Positions 45,966 through 54,589 of a stretch of 64,000 nucleotides of DNA are shown here, piece after piece. The notes beneath the pieces are model-generated. The model saw nothing but the letters and a program-made list of their open reading frames with translations. It was not told the DNA's origin and ran no database searches. The position numbers and the translations under genes were made by a program. The stretch is from Amycolatopsis regifaucium (lineage in GTDB: Bacteria; Actinomycetota; Actinomycetes; Mycobacteriales; Pseudonocardiaceae): the NCBI RefSeq assembly GCF_001613935.1, contig NZ_LQCI01000003.1, forward strand, positions 62,001-126,000, written 5' to 3'. Position 1 is the first letter of the stretch. Each line of letters opens with the position of its first letter.

Positions 45966-48806
45966 ATGAGCGACGTGGCACTCGACTTTCGCGTGCTGGG
46001 GCCCACCGAGGTCACGGCGGACGGGCTGCCGGTGCCCCTTGGCGGCAGCAGACCGCTCATCGTGCTGGCCGGCCTCCTGCTGCGCGCGAACAGCGTGGTG
46101 CCGGTCGAGGAGCTGAGCCGCTGGCTGTGGCCGGACGACCGGCGGCGGTCCAAGGGCGCCTTGCAGACCTACATCCTGCGGGTCCGCCGCGCGCTCGGCG
46201 ACGAGGTCACCATCCGCACCGAACGCGGCGGCTACCTGCTCGAACTCGACGAGAACCTGCTCGACCTCGCCCGCTTCCGCGCGCTCGCCTCGGCGGGAGC
46301 GAACGCCGCGCGAGACGGCGACCTGCGTGAGGCCGCGGCGAAGTTCGCCGCCGCGCTGTCCGAATGGCGCGGCCCGGCGTTGCAGAACGTCCATTCCGAA
46401 GCGCTGCTTCGGGACGAGGCCGACCAGCTGAGCGAGGAGCGGCTCCGCGTCCGTGAGCAGTGGGCCGACGCGCTCATCGCCCTCGGCGAGCACGCCACCG
46501 TCGTTCCCGAGCTGACCAGGCTGTGCCGCGAGCATCCACTGCGGGAGCGGCTGCACGAACAGCTGATGATCGCGCTGTACCGCTCAGGCAGACAGGCCGA
46601 GGCGCTGAACGTCTACCGCCGGATCGGCGCGGTGCTGGCCGAAGAGCTCGGCTTGGACCCCGGTGCCTCGCTGCAGCGCGCGCACCAGGCGATCTTGACC
46701 GGCGAAGAGTCCGTCGAGACCACATTGGACTCCGAGCTGACGCGGTACCGCCTCGGTGCCGAACCGCTGATCCCGCGCCAGCTCCCGACGGATCTCCGGG
46801 TCTTCTCCGGTCGTCAGCGCGATCTCAAGGCACTGCACGAACTGGTCCCGGAGGCGCTCGACACCGAGAGGTCGACGCCGATCGCGTCGATCGAGGGCAT
46901 GGGTGGCATCGGCAAGACAACGCTCGCCGTCCATTTCGCGCACGAGGTCGGCGAGCAGTTCCCCGGCGGCCAGGTGTACCTCAACCTGCGCGGATACGGC
47001 CCCGGTGAACGGGTCGAACCCGCCACCGCGCTCGAAACGATGCTCGTCTCGGTCGGCGTCCCGGCCGACCGGATCCCCGCCGACGTCGACGGCCGCGCGG
47101 CCACCTGGCGCACCTACAGCGCCGGCCGCCGGATGCTGATCCTCCTCGACAACGCCGCGAGCACCGAGCAGGTCCGGCCGCTGCTGCCCGGCCCCGGCTG
47201 CCTGGTGGTGGTGACCAGCCGCTGGCAGTTGCAGGCGCTCGCGGCGACCCATGGCGCGCGTCGCGTCGCGCTGGAAGAGCTGCCGGACGAGGACGCGATC
47301 GCCCTCGTCGCTTCGACGATCGGGCTGGACCGGGTCAGCGAGGATCCCGAGGCAGCCGAACGGTTCGTCCGCTACTGCGGCGGACTGCCGCTGGCCATCC
47401 GGATCCTCGCCGTACGGGCGGCGCAGTTCCCCGATCTCGCCCTGCGGGAGTTCGTCCGGCTGCTCGACGCCGAACAGGACAGGCTGGGCTCGTTCGACCT
47501 CGCCGACGGCGACGAGACGAACATCCGGGCCGTCTTCTCGTACTCGTACCGGGCGCTCGACGCACGCGCCGCGCGCATGCTGCGGCTGCTCGGCCTGCCG
47601 ACCGGCGGCGACTTCAGCGCGCCCGCGGCCGCGGCGGTGGCCGGGGTCGACATCGCGGAAGCGCAGGAGGATCTGGCGAAACTGGCTTCCGCGCACCTGA
47701 TCGCGCGGTCCCGGCCCGGCCGGTACCAGTTCCACGACCTCATCCGCGCGTACGCGGCCGAGCTTTCGGCGAGACTCGACGGACCCGAAGTGCGGGCCGA
47801 GGTGCTGGACAGGTTGCTCCACGCTTCGCTGGGGTCGGCGCTGAACGCGTCTCGGCTGTTGCGGCCGGAACGGCGCTACCGGGTCATCGAGCCGGGACGT
47901 TTCGCCGACGCCGGGGTGAAGTTCGGCCATTACGACCAGGCTCTGGACTGGTTCGACGAGGAGTGCGGCAACCTCATCGCCGTAGTGAACGTCGCGTACC
48001 GGGAAGGGCGGCACCGGGACTGCTGGCGGCTGGCGTGGCTCCTGCAGTCGTTCTTCATCGTGCGGGCACGGCTGGAGGACTGGCGTTCGGTGTTCGACGT
48101 CGCCTTGCGCGCCGCGCGAGAAGCGGGAGACAGGACCGGTGAGGCCGTGATGCTGAGCGGGCTCGGCGTCGCTTGCGGCGTGGGCCGCCAGTACGAGGAC
48201 AGCGTCGTCTACCTGAAGCAGGTGGTCGAGCTGCAACGGCAGCTCGGCGACCGCGAGGGCGAGGCGCGTGCCCTGTACAACCTCACGCTGGCCAGCCGGA
48301 ACCTCGAAAGCGCCCAGATCGCGTGGGAGTACGGGACCGAGGCCCTGCGGTGCATCCGGGAGTACAACGTCGGCGACGGCATGGAGGCCGACGCACTGCA
48401 GGCGCTCGGCGACATCTGTACCGACGACGGACGGCACGAGCAGGCGCTCGAGCTCGCCGACCGGGCGCTGGCCCTGCGGGCGCACGCGCTGCCGGACGAG
48501 GCCCGATTCGCCTTCCACACCAAGGGCGTCGCGCTCGTCGGGCTCGGCAGGAGCGATGAGGGCATCGCCTGCATGCGGCGGGCCGTCGAGATGTTCTTCG
48601 CCCACGGCGAGCTCTACGAGGCGGCCGACGTGCTGGCCCAGCTCGGCGGAATCCATCTCCGGCACGGTGATCCCTCGGCGGCGCGTGACTGCTGGCTGCG
48701 TTCGGTCCGGGTGCTGACCGAGCTGTCGCATCCGGACGCCGAGGACGTCCGGACGAAGCTCGCCTCACTCGTGGGCGACGGGGTCAAAACGGATCAGAAT
48801 TGGTGA
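45966..48806 (+). CDS. AfsR-like SARP regulator (second copy type)
   Basis: 946 residues from the ATG at 45966 (a GTG three codons on is an alternative). HTH plus BTAD: FRVLGPTEVTADGLPVPLGG, GALQTYILRVRRALGD, RYRIGAVLAEELGLDPG-like RRIGAVLAEELGLDPGASLQ. The NB-ARC module has Walker A GMGGIGKTTLAVHFAHE, Walker B RMLILLDNA and GGLPLAIRILA. The C-terminal 300 residues are TPR repeats (EARALYNLTLASRNLESAQI). It has the same layout as the regulator at 602-3397 but with only moderate similarity. Target unknown; no biosynthetic genes adjoin. Confidence 0.87.
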   Translation: MSDVALDFRVLGPTEVTADGLPVPLGGSRPLIVLAGLLLRANSVVPVEELSRWLWPDDRRRSKGALQTYILRVRRALGDEVTIRTERGGYLLELDENLLDLARFRALASAGANAARDGDLREAAAKFAAALSEWRGPALQNVHSEALLRDEADQLSEERLRVREQWADALIALGEHATVVPELTRLCREHPLRERLHEQLMIALYRSGRQAEALNVYRRIGAVLAEELGLDPGASLQRAHQAILTGEESVETTLDSELTRYRLGAEPLIPRQLPTDLRVFSGRQRDLKALHELVPEALDTERSTPIASIEGMGGIGKTTLAVHFAHEVGEQFPGGQVYLNLRGYGPGERVEPATALETMLVSVGVPADRIPADVDGRAATWRTYSAGRRMLILLDNAASTEQVRPLLPGPGCLVVVTSRWQLQALAATHGARRVALEELPDEDAIALVASTIGLDRVSEDPEAAERFVRYCGGLPLAIRILAVRAAQFPDLALREFVRLLDAEQDRLGSFDLADGDETNIRAVFSYSYRALDARAARMLRLLGLPTGGDFSAPAAAAVAGVDIAEAQEDLAKLASAHLIARSRPGRYQFHDLIRAYAAELSARLDGPEVRAEVLDRLLHASLGSALNASRLLRPERRYRVIEPGRFADAGVKFGHYDQALDWFDEECGNLIAVVNVAYREGRHRDCWRLAWLLQSFFIVRARLEDWRSVFDVALRAAREAGDRTGEAVMLSGLGVACGVGRQYEDSVVYLKQVVELQRQLGDREGEARALYNLTLASRNLESAQIAWEYGTEALRCIREYNVGDGMEADALQALGDICTDDGRHEQALELADRALALRAHALPDEARFAFHTKGVALVGLGRSDEGIACMRRAVEMFFAHGELYEAADVLAQLGGIHLRHGDPSAARDCWLRSVRVLTELSHPDAEDVRTKLASLVGDGVKTDQNW

Positions 48807-48921
48807 GGCACGGGCGCCCGGCGTGCCGACCCCCAGTCGCAGCACGCGAGTACGCCCGTGACCTCATGGCTCACTTAACAGGACACCGCTCACTGTGCGC
48901 TGACTGTGCAGCGTGCGCGGC

Positions 48922-49740
48922 TCACGCCAGGAGTTTCGCGAGCGTGATCGCGTTCTTCGGTGCCTCGACCTTGACGTCGTTGTCGAAGTAGACGTACGTG
49001 TCGCGATCCCACCGCTCGATCTTGCGGGCCCACTCTTCGAGGACGTTGTCGCGATACCCGCTGACGTACAGCTCCTCGTCCCCGTGCAGGCGGACGTAGG
49101 CGAACTCGTCGCTCGTCATCTCTTCGATGAACGGGAACTTGCCCGCGGTGTCGGCGACCACGAGCGCGATGCCGTGCTCGCGGAACAGTTCGAGGCTCTC
49201 CGGCTCGGCGAAACTCGGATGCCGTACTTCGACGGCGTGCCGGAGCTTCCGGCGCGGTTGCGGGTCGGTGTGCGCTTCGCCCTTGAGTTTGTCGTCGTGT
49301 TTGCTCGCGAGCTTGGCGGCGGCGTGGCTGGTGCGCGGCAACAGCTTGAAGAACTTCTCGACGCGTTCGGCGTCGAACGCCAGCCGCGGCGGCAGTTGCC
49401 AGAGCAACGGACCCAGCTTCCGGCCGAGCGCCAGCACGCCGGACGCGAAGAAGTTCGCCAGCGGCGTTTCGACGTCACGCAGTTGCATCATATGCGTGAT
49501 GAAGCGGCCGCCCTTCACCGCGAAGACGAAATCGTCCGGTGTCTGCTCGACCCACGCGCGGTATCGCTCGGGCCGTTGCAGGGAGTAGAACGACCCGTTG
49601 ATCTCGGCCGAGTTCATCCGGCTGGACAGATATTCCAGCTCGCGCCGCTGCACGAGGCCGCGGGGGTAGAAGTCCCCGCGCCACGGCGGATAGCGCCAGC
49701 CCGAAGTACCGATCCTGATCTCGGCGACGTCGATCACCAC
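48922..49740 (-). CDS. DUF72 family protein (TIM-barrel)
   Basis: 272 residues. IRIGTSGWRYPPWRGDFYPR, SAEINGSFYSLQRPERYRAW, FVFAVKGGRFITHMMQLRDV and FAYVRLHGDEELYVSGY are DUF72 (YecE-like) signatures. This TIM-barrel family has no firmly assigned reaction. Monocistronic, convergent with the SARP gene. Confidence 0.87.
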   Translation of the reverse strand: MVIDVAEIRIGTSGWRYPPWRGDFYPRGLVQRRELEYLSSRMNSAEINGSFYSLQRPERYRAWVEQTPDDFVFAVKGGRFITHMMQLRDVETPLANFFASGVLALGRKLGPLLWQLPPRLAFDAERVEKFFKLLPRTSHAAAKLASKHDDKLKGEAHTDPQPRRKLRHAVEVRHPSFAEPESLELFREHGIALVVADTAGKFPFIEEMTSDEFAYVRLHGDEELYVSGYRDNVLEEWARKIERWDRDTYVYFDNDVKVEAPKNAITLAKLLA

Positions 49741-49789
49741 CTTTCCGCGCTGCGGTGATTCCCCCTCTCGATCCGGCGCAAACGCCCGC

Positions 49790-50545
49790 TCAGGCCCACG
49801 AGAACCGCCACCGGCGGGTCTGGACGAGACTGGAGGCGAACTCGCGCAGATTGCCCGGCTGACCGGCGAACGCGGGCAGGCAGAACGAGCGATGCTCGGC
49901 GGCGACCGTGAGCGCGCGGCCCTGCGTGCGCGGCGGCGCGGCCACCGACAGCTCCAGCGAGTCGAAGCCCAGCACCGTCAGCGTCGCGCCGAAGCGGTCT
50001 TCCCAGCTGCGCAGCACCGCGGAGAGCTCGTGGACCTGGTCGGTCGCCTTGATCATGCCCGTCCAGCCCAGGATCGCCGGGATGTCGGCAGGCCGTTCGG
50101 TCTGGACCAGCGCGAGCCGGTGCGGGGCGCGCGCGGCCAGGATCGACCCCGTGTTGCCCGCCTCGGCCAGCGGATCCGCCCGGCGCGAGGGGCGGCGGGC
50201 GAGGCCGGGGAACTTCGCGCCGAAGGGGCGCAGGCAGGCGCCGTCGCAGCACGACGTGTCCCACCAGCGGGCCAGCACCTCGGCCGGATCCACCGAAGAG
50301 ATCCGGTGGTCGGCCGGGGCGAGCCTCCCGCGGTCGTCGATCCAGTCCTCGCCGTTGACCGCGAACCGCTGGTCGTGCGGGATCAGCACCGGCCACAGCC
50401 CGGAGCGATCGAACTCCGCGACGCAGCCGGTATAGCGCTCTGGCCTGGCCAACGGCAGATCCGATACCCAGATCCGGCCATGCCATCGGCCGGGCGGCAG
50501 GGTCTGGACGGGCGGCGTGCCTTGGCGGAACGGTGCGATCGTCAT
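49790..50545 (-). CDS. DUF4253 protein
   Basis: 251 residues from the ATG at 50545 (GAGGGGAAGC upstream). LARPERYTGCVAEFDRSGLW, VLARWWDTSC and LVQTERPADIPAILGWTG match DUF4253. No enzymatic motif can be named. Contains CCDG with adjacent cysteines. Function unknown; 49 bases upstream of the DUF72 gene on the same strand, so possibly co-transcribed with it. Confidence 0.8.
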   Translation of the reverse strand: MTIAPFRQGTPPVQTLPPGRWHGRIWVSDLPLARPERYTGCVAEFDRSGLWPVLIPHDQRFAVNGEDWIDDRGRLAPADHRISSVDPAEVLARWWDTSCCDGACLRPFGAKFPGLARRPSRRADPLAEAGNTGSILAARAPHRLALVQTERPADIPAILGWTGMIKATDQVHELSAVLRSWEDRFGATLTVLGFDSLELSVAAPPRTQGRALTVAAEHRSFCLPAFAGQPGNLREFASSLVQTRRWRFSWA

Positions 50546-50650
50546 CGGCTTCCCCTCGAACTGGTGTTCGGTCAACTCTACCCGAACACTAGTTCGAAGC
50601 ACCGACAGTTTTCGATACCCCGTTTGCGGGACCCCGCTAGTCCTCCCCGC

Positions 50651-50712
50651 GCGTTTCGTCCTCTAAACGCGTTCCTTGCAGGCGCAAGTACCGCGTTCAG
50701 AGGACGAAATGC
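50651..50712. repeat. Palindromic intergenic repeat, family B copy 3
   Basis: Arms 50651-50671 and 50692-50712 pair over 21 bp with two G-T type changes. Within the left arm GCGTTT pairs with AAACGC around CGTCCTCT. It is just after the XPB stop codon and before the DUF4253 gene start region; here the flanking genes are co-directional. Confidence 0.88.
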
Positions 50713-50718
50713 GGGAGG

Positions 50719-52365
50719 TCACAGGGGGCGAAGCAGGTCGTCCGCGTCCACGATGTGGTACGCGTAGCCCTGTTCGGCCAGGAATCGCTGCCGGTGCGCC
50801 GCGTACTCGGTGTCGACGGTGTCCCGCGAGACGACCGAATAGAAGTGCGCCTGCCGTCCGTCGCCCTTCGGTCGCAGCAGGCGTCCGAGGCGTTGCGCCT
50901 CCTCTTGCCGTGAGCCGAACGTGCCGGAGATCTGGATCGCCACCGACGCCTCCGGCAGGTCGATCGAGAAGTTCGCGACCTTCGAAACGACCAGCGTCCT
51001 GATCTCCCCGCGCCGGAACGCGTCGAAGAGCTCCTCGCGCTCCTTGTTCCGCGTCGCTCCCTGGATCACCGGCGCGTCCAGTTCGTCGCCGATCATCTCC
51101 AGCTGGTCGAGGTAGGCCCCGATGACCAGCGTCGGTTCGCCGGGATGCCGGTCGACCAGCGACTTGATCACCTTGGTCTTCGTGTCCGCGGTCGCCGCCA
51201 GCTTGTACCGCTCCTCGGCCTCGGCCGTCGCGTACGCGAGCCTCTCGGCGTCGGTCAGGGTCACCCGGACCTCGGTGCATTCCGCCGGCGCGATCCAGCC
51301 CTGCGCCTCGATGTCGCGCCAGGGGACGTCGTACCGCTTCGGGCCGATCAGGGAGAACACGTCGCCCTCGCGACCGTCCTCGCGCACCAGGGTCGCGGTC
51401 AGCCCGAGCCGCCGTCGCGACTGCAGGTCCGCGGTCATCCGGAAGACCGGCGCGGGCAGCAGGTGGACCTCGTCGTAGACCACCAGGCCCCAGTCGCGCG
51501 AGTCGAACAGGTCGAGATGCCGGTACTCGCCCTTGGTCTTGCGCGTGACCACCTGGTACGTCGCGATGGTGACCGGCCGGATCTCCTTCTTCTCGCCGGA
51601 GTACTCGCCGATCTCCTCCTCGGTCAGCGAGGTCCGCGCGATCAGTTCCCGCTTCCATTGCCGCCCGGCGACGGTGTTCGTCACCAGGATCAGCGTCGTC
51701 GCCTTCGCGTGCGCCATGGCCGCGGCGCCGACCAGCGTCTTGCCCGCGCCGCAGGGCAGCACCACGACGCCGGACCCGCCGGCCCAGAACGCCTCCGCGG
51801 CCTTGCGCTGGTAGTCGCGCAGCTCCCAGTCGGCCTCGTCGAGTTCGATCGGGTGGGCCTCACCGTCGACGTAACCGGCGAGGTCCTCCGCGGGCCAGCC
51901 GACCTTCAGCAGTGCCTGCTTGAGCCGTCCGCGTTCGGACGGGTGGACGATGACGGTGTCCTCGTCGATCCGCGCGCCCAGCATCGGGCTGATCTTCTTG
52001 TGCCGGAGGATCTCCTCCAGCACCGCGCGGTCGATGGTCGACATGACCAGGCCGTGCGCCGGGTGGTTGGCGATCTGCAGCCGCCCGAACCGGCCCATCG
52101 TGTCCACGATGTCGATGAGCAGGGGCTGGGGCACGGGGAACCGCGAGTACGTCGTCAGCGCGTCGACGACCTGCTCGGCGTCGTGGCCGGCCGCACGGGC
52201 GTTCCACAACGCCAGCGGCGTGATCCGGTAGGTGTGGACGTGCTCGGGCGCGCGTTCCAGTTCGGCGAACGGCGCGATGGCGATCCGCGCGTCGTCGGCC
52301 TGGCTGTTGTCGACCTCGAGGAGCACGGTCTTGTCGGACTGGACGATCAGCGGGCCATCGGTCAC
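50719..52365 (-). CDS. XPB-type DNA repair helicase (3'-5')
   Basis: 548 residues from the GTG at 52365, which gives TDGPLIVQSDKTVLLEVD, the start of mycobacterial XPB; another GTG eight codons upstream is possible. An N-terminal damage-recognition-like domain (about 1-180) is followed by two RecA domains with Walker A LPCGAGKTLVGAAA, DEVH box YDEVHLLPA, RED motif in LVREDGREGD and motif VI FGSRQEEAQRLGRLLRP. A superfamily-2 helicase for nucleotide excision repair-type unwinding, cytoplasmic. Confidence 0.93.
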   Translation of the reverse strand: MTDGPLIVQSDKTVLLEVDNSQADDARIAIAPFAELERAPEHVHTYRITPLALWNARAAGHDAEQVVDALTTYSRFPVPQPLLIDIVDTMGRFGRLQIANHPAHGLVMSTIDRAVLEEILRHKKISPMLGARIDEDTVIVHPSERGRLKQALLKVGWPAEDLAGYVDGEAHPIELDEADWELRDYQRKAAEAFWAGGSGVVVLPCGAGKTLVGAAAMAHAKATTLILVTNTVAGRQWKRELIARTSLTEEEIGEYSGEKKEIRPVTIATYQVVTRKTKGEYRHLDLFDSRDWGLVVYDEVHLLPAPVFRMTADLQSRRRLGLTATLVREDGREGDVFSLIGPKRYDVPWRDIEAQGWIAPAECTEVRVTLTDAERLAYATAEAEERYKLAATADTKTKVIKSLVDRHPGEPTLVIGAYLDQLEMIGDELDAPVIQGATRNKEREELFDAFRRGEIRTLVVSKVANFSIDLPEASVAIQISGTFGSRQEEAQRLGRLLRPKGDGRQAHFYSVVSRDTVDTEYAAHRQRFLAEQGYAYHIVDADDLLRPL

Positions 52366-52449
52366 CTTTCCTTTATACGTTCCGGCCACATTCGCCCCCG
52401 CCGCGGCACCGCTGGTGGAAGGATGCGGGACAGGTGACTGGAGGGGATC

Positions 52450-53088
52450 TTGACGAATACACCGACCGGCGGCGCGCCCGAATACGACCCGTTCACCGCG
52501 CCCGCCCTGCCGCAGGCGCCCTCGATGCCGGAGGTGGGGCCGCCGACGCCGTTCCCCAAGCCGCCACCGATCAGCGTCCTGGCGAAGGTCTCGATCGTGC
52601 TGGGCGTCGTCGCCGCGCTGGGCCTGGGGAGCCTGGCCGCATGGGGGATCTCACAGGCGGGCAGGTACTCCTCGGTGGAGGCGGGCAAATGCCTGTACCT
52701 GACCGACGAGGCCGGCGGCGCCCAGAGCTACACGACGGCCAGTTGCACATCGAGCCGTGCGACCTTCCGCATCGACGACGTCCGCACCGGCTCGTCCGAA
52801 TGCCGCGGCTCGGACTATGTCCAGTTCGAGCTGTACGGCGGTTCTTCCAGCCGGAAGGCCGAAAAGACGCTCTGCCTGGCGCTGAACGTCGAGACCGGGG
52901 ACTGCCTGCGCGACGTCGTGCACGAGACGCGGATCGCGAAGGTCCGCTGCACCGACATCACTGCCGAGGCGCGAGCGACCGTACTGAGTGGATCGTCGGC
53001 CGTCTGCATGTCGGAGGACACCGAGTTGCGCTACATCGGGCCGCCCGTGCGCACCGTTTGCCTGCGGCCGACCGGGGAGAACATCTAG
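52450..53088 (+). CDS. Single-pass membrane protein with cysteine-rich outer domain
   Basis: 212 residues from a TTG at 52450 with GGAGGGGATC directly before it. A proline-rich cytoplasmic N-terminus is followed by one membrane helix (about 42-63, AKVSIVLGVVAALGLGSLAA) and a 140-residue external domain with eight cysteines (AGKCLY, ASCTSS, SECRGS, TLCLA, GDCLRD, VRCTD, AVCMSE, TVCLRP). The even number suggests disulfides. Similar to septum-formation/DUF4333-like outer proteins in general layout, but the family is not recognised. Confidence 0.7.
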   Translation: MTNTPTGGAPEYDPFTAPALPQAPSMPEVGPPTPFPKPPPISVLAKVSIVLGVVAALGLGSLAAWGISQAGRYSSVEAGKCLYLTDEAGGAQSYTTASCTSSRATFRIDDVRTGSSECRGSDYVQFELYGGSSSRKAEKTLCLALNVETGDCLRDVVHETRIAKVRCTDITAEARATVLSGSSAVCMSEDTELRYIGPPVRTVCLRPTGENI

Positions 53089-53103
53089 CGCAGGGCCGCC
53101 TGC

Positions 53104-53433
53104 TGGTCGTGAGTGGCGATTCGGGTTAGAGCGAACCCTCTCTTAGGTACCTACTCGTCACCTGCGGTCTTGCTCGCGTGAAGTACATGGAGAAGTTCCG
53201 CTGGCGTCGCCGCCCATCTCACACCTTGATCAACGGAAGATCCGGGACACTCAACGTCCCTGATCTTCCGTTGATCAAGCTCATGCCGACCGGCAACCCG
53301 CACCAGCCCCGCACCAGCGGGTAACCAAAAACAAGTCTCCCAAAGAGTCCTCACGGCCAGGCGGCTACCGGGCTCACCCGCCGTAGGTACCTCGAACACC
53401 CTTGGTTAGATGCCGAATCGCCACTCACGACCA
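53104..53433. mobile_element. 330-bp MITE-like element with 21-bp terminal inverted repeats
   Basis: The 353-bp gap between two convergent genes is almost wholly filled by this element. Termini 53104-53124 and 53413-53433 are perfect 21-bp inverted repeats. A second 10-bp pair (53145-53154 with 53383-53392) sits exactly 20 bases inside each end. The centre is a hairpin of 18 bp (53225-53242 with 53262-53279) plus a 5-bp inner stem. No transposase is encoded and no target duplication could be confirmed, so the mobile nature is inferred from its layout. Confidence 0.6.
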
Positions 53434-53441
53434 CCAGGTCT

Positions 53442-54392
53442 CTAGCGCGGCACCATCGCCTGGACGTCGAGCCGCGCGCCGATCATCCCGGAGTTGTGCA
53501 TCAGGTCGGCGACGCGTTGAAGCCGGATGCCGTTGAGGGAGACCGGGTACGTGCCGAGTGAGATCAGCGATGCCGTGGTCCGGTCGATGTCGGAGAACGT
53601 CGGCAGCGCGTCGCGGACGATGGCCGGGTCGGCCGCCCGAATCTGCGCTTCGCCGAGCACCTTTCGGAAGGCCGCGAGTGTGCGGGCGTTGGCCTGGCCG
53701 AAGCCGCCGGTCGAGACGTAGGACGACATCGGGAAGTCCAGTGTCGCGCCGCGCGCGCCGTCGGCGAGGATGCTCGCCCCGAGTTCCTTCTCGGCCCTGG
53801 TGATGTACGGCTCGACCATCCACGCGGCGTCCACGTCGCCGCTCTGCAGCGCCTGCGGCATCCGGTCGAACGCGTGCTGCTTGAACTGGATCCTGTTCAC
53901 ATCCACCCCCGCGGTGCCGAACACCGCGCGGGCGGCGAGCACGCCGACGTCGTCGAGCATGTTCACCGCGATTTTCGGCGACTTCTTTTGTGTCGGTTCG
54001 GTGTACTCGGAGCCGGGAAGTGTGACGAGCGCCATGGTGTTGCGGCCCGCGGTGTAGGCCTCGCCTTGCAATTGCAGTGCCGTCCCGGCCGCGGCGGCAC
54101 GGAAGATGGAGACGTCGCTCGCGAACGCGATGTCGATCTCGCCCGCGGAAAGTTCGGTGATCGCCTGGTCGGCGGGGGTGTCGACGAGGGTCACGGAAAG
54201 ACCGGCGGCGGTGAACTTCCCGCCGGCGACGGCGACCCTCAACGGTGCCGTGTCGATGGGGCTTCCGACGCCGACCCGCAGTTCGGTCCGTTCGAGCGGG
54301 GCGTCGGAAGTGCGGTCACCATGGGAAAACACTCCGCAACCGGCCAACGCCAGCAGAGCCCCTACCAGCGGAATCGCCAAGACGCGCATCAT
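53442..54392 (-). CDS. Solute-binding lipoprotein, NMT1/SsuA/TauA type
   Basis: 316 residues from the ATG at 54392 (AGGTGAG upstream; a GTG two codons earlier is possible). The lipobox LALAGC ends a short signal. LRVGVGSPIDTAPLRVAVAG, GEIDIAFASDVSIFRAAAAG and QSGDVDAAWMVEPYITRAEK match NMT1-like periplasmic proteins that bind sulfonates, nitrate-like anions or thiamine precursors. The C-terminus (GIRLQRVADLMHNSGMIGAR) resembles the two binding proteins at 62400-64000, a third paralogue. It has no permease or ATPase beside it and may use the importer there. Confidence 0.82.
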   Translation of the reverse strand: MMRVLAIPLVGALLALAGCGVFSHGDRTSDAPLERTELRVGVGSPIDTAPLRVAVAGGKFTAAGLSVTLVDTPADQAITELSAGEIDIAFASDVSIFRAAAAGTALQLQGEAYTAGRNTMALVTLPGSEYTEPTQKKSPKIAVNMLDDVGVLAARAVFGTAGVDVNRIQFKQHAFDRMPQALQSGDVDAAWMVEPYITRAEKELGASILADGARGATLDFPMSSYVSTGGFGQANARTLAAFRKVLGEAQIRAADPAIVRDALPTFSDIDRTTASLISLGTYPVSLNGIRLQRVADLMHNSGMIGARLDVQAMVPR

Positions 54393-54433
54393 CGCCACCG
54401 CTCACCTACCGAGAGAATGTGCTCCTCCTTCTG

Positions 54434-54461
54434 GATCGTATGGTCCGGGCCCCATACGATC
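54434..54461. promoter_or_regulatory. Operator-like palindrome in the divergent promoter region
   Basis: GATCGTATGG (54434-54443) and CCATACGATC (54452-54461) form a perfect 10-bp inverted repeat with an 8-bp spacer. It sits 42 bases from the lipoprotein gene start and about 130 bases from the histidine kinase start, and contains TATG/CATA half-sites. Confidence 0.55.
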
Positions 54462-54589
54462 GCGTGCGGGAGACGCCGGACCGCGCGGCTTTCGATCGTT
54501 CTCGAACCTTGTTACTCTACAGTAGGTTCGGGCTCTCGTCCCCGATGTCAGCCATGGGAAAGGGTCCCGTGGTGGGAAAAGGAAACCAG

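Noticed and set aside
53151..53399. An 82-codon minus-strand frame inside the MITE-like element
   Set aside because: No ribosome-binding site, atypical codon use and no transposase motif; it covers the nested hairpin.
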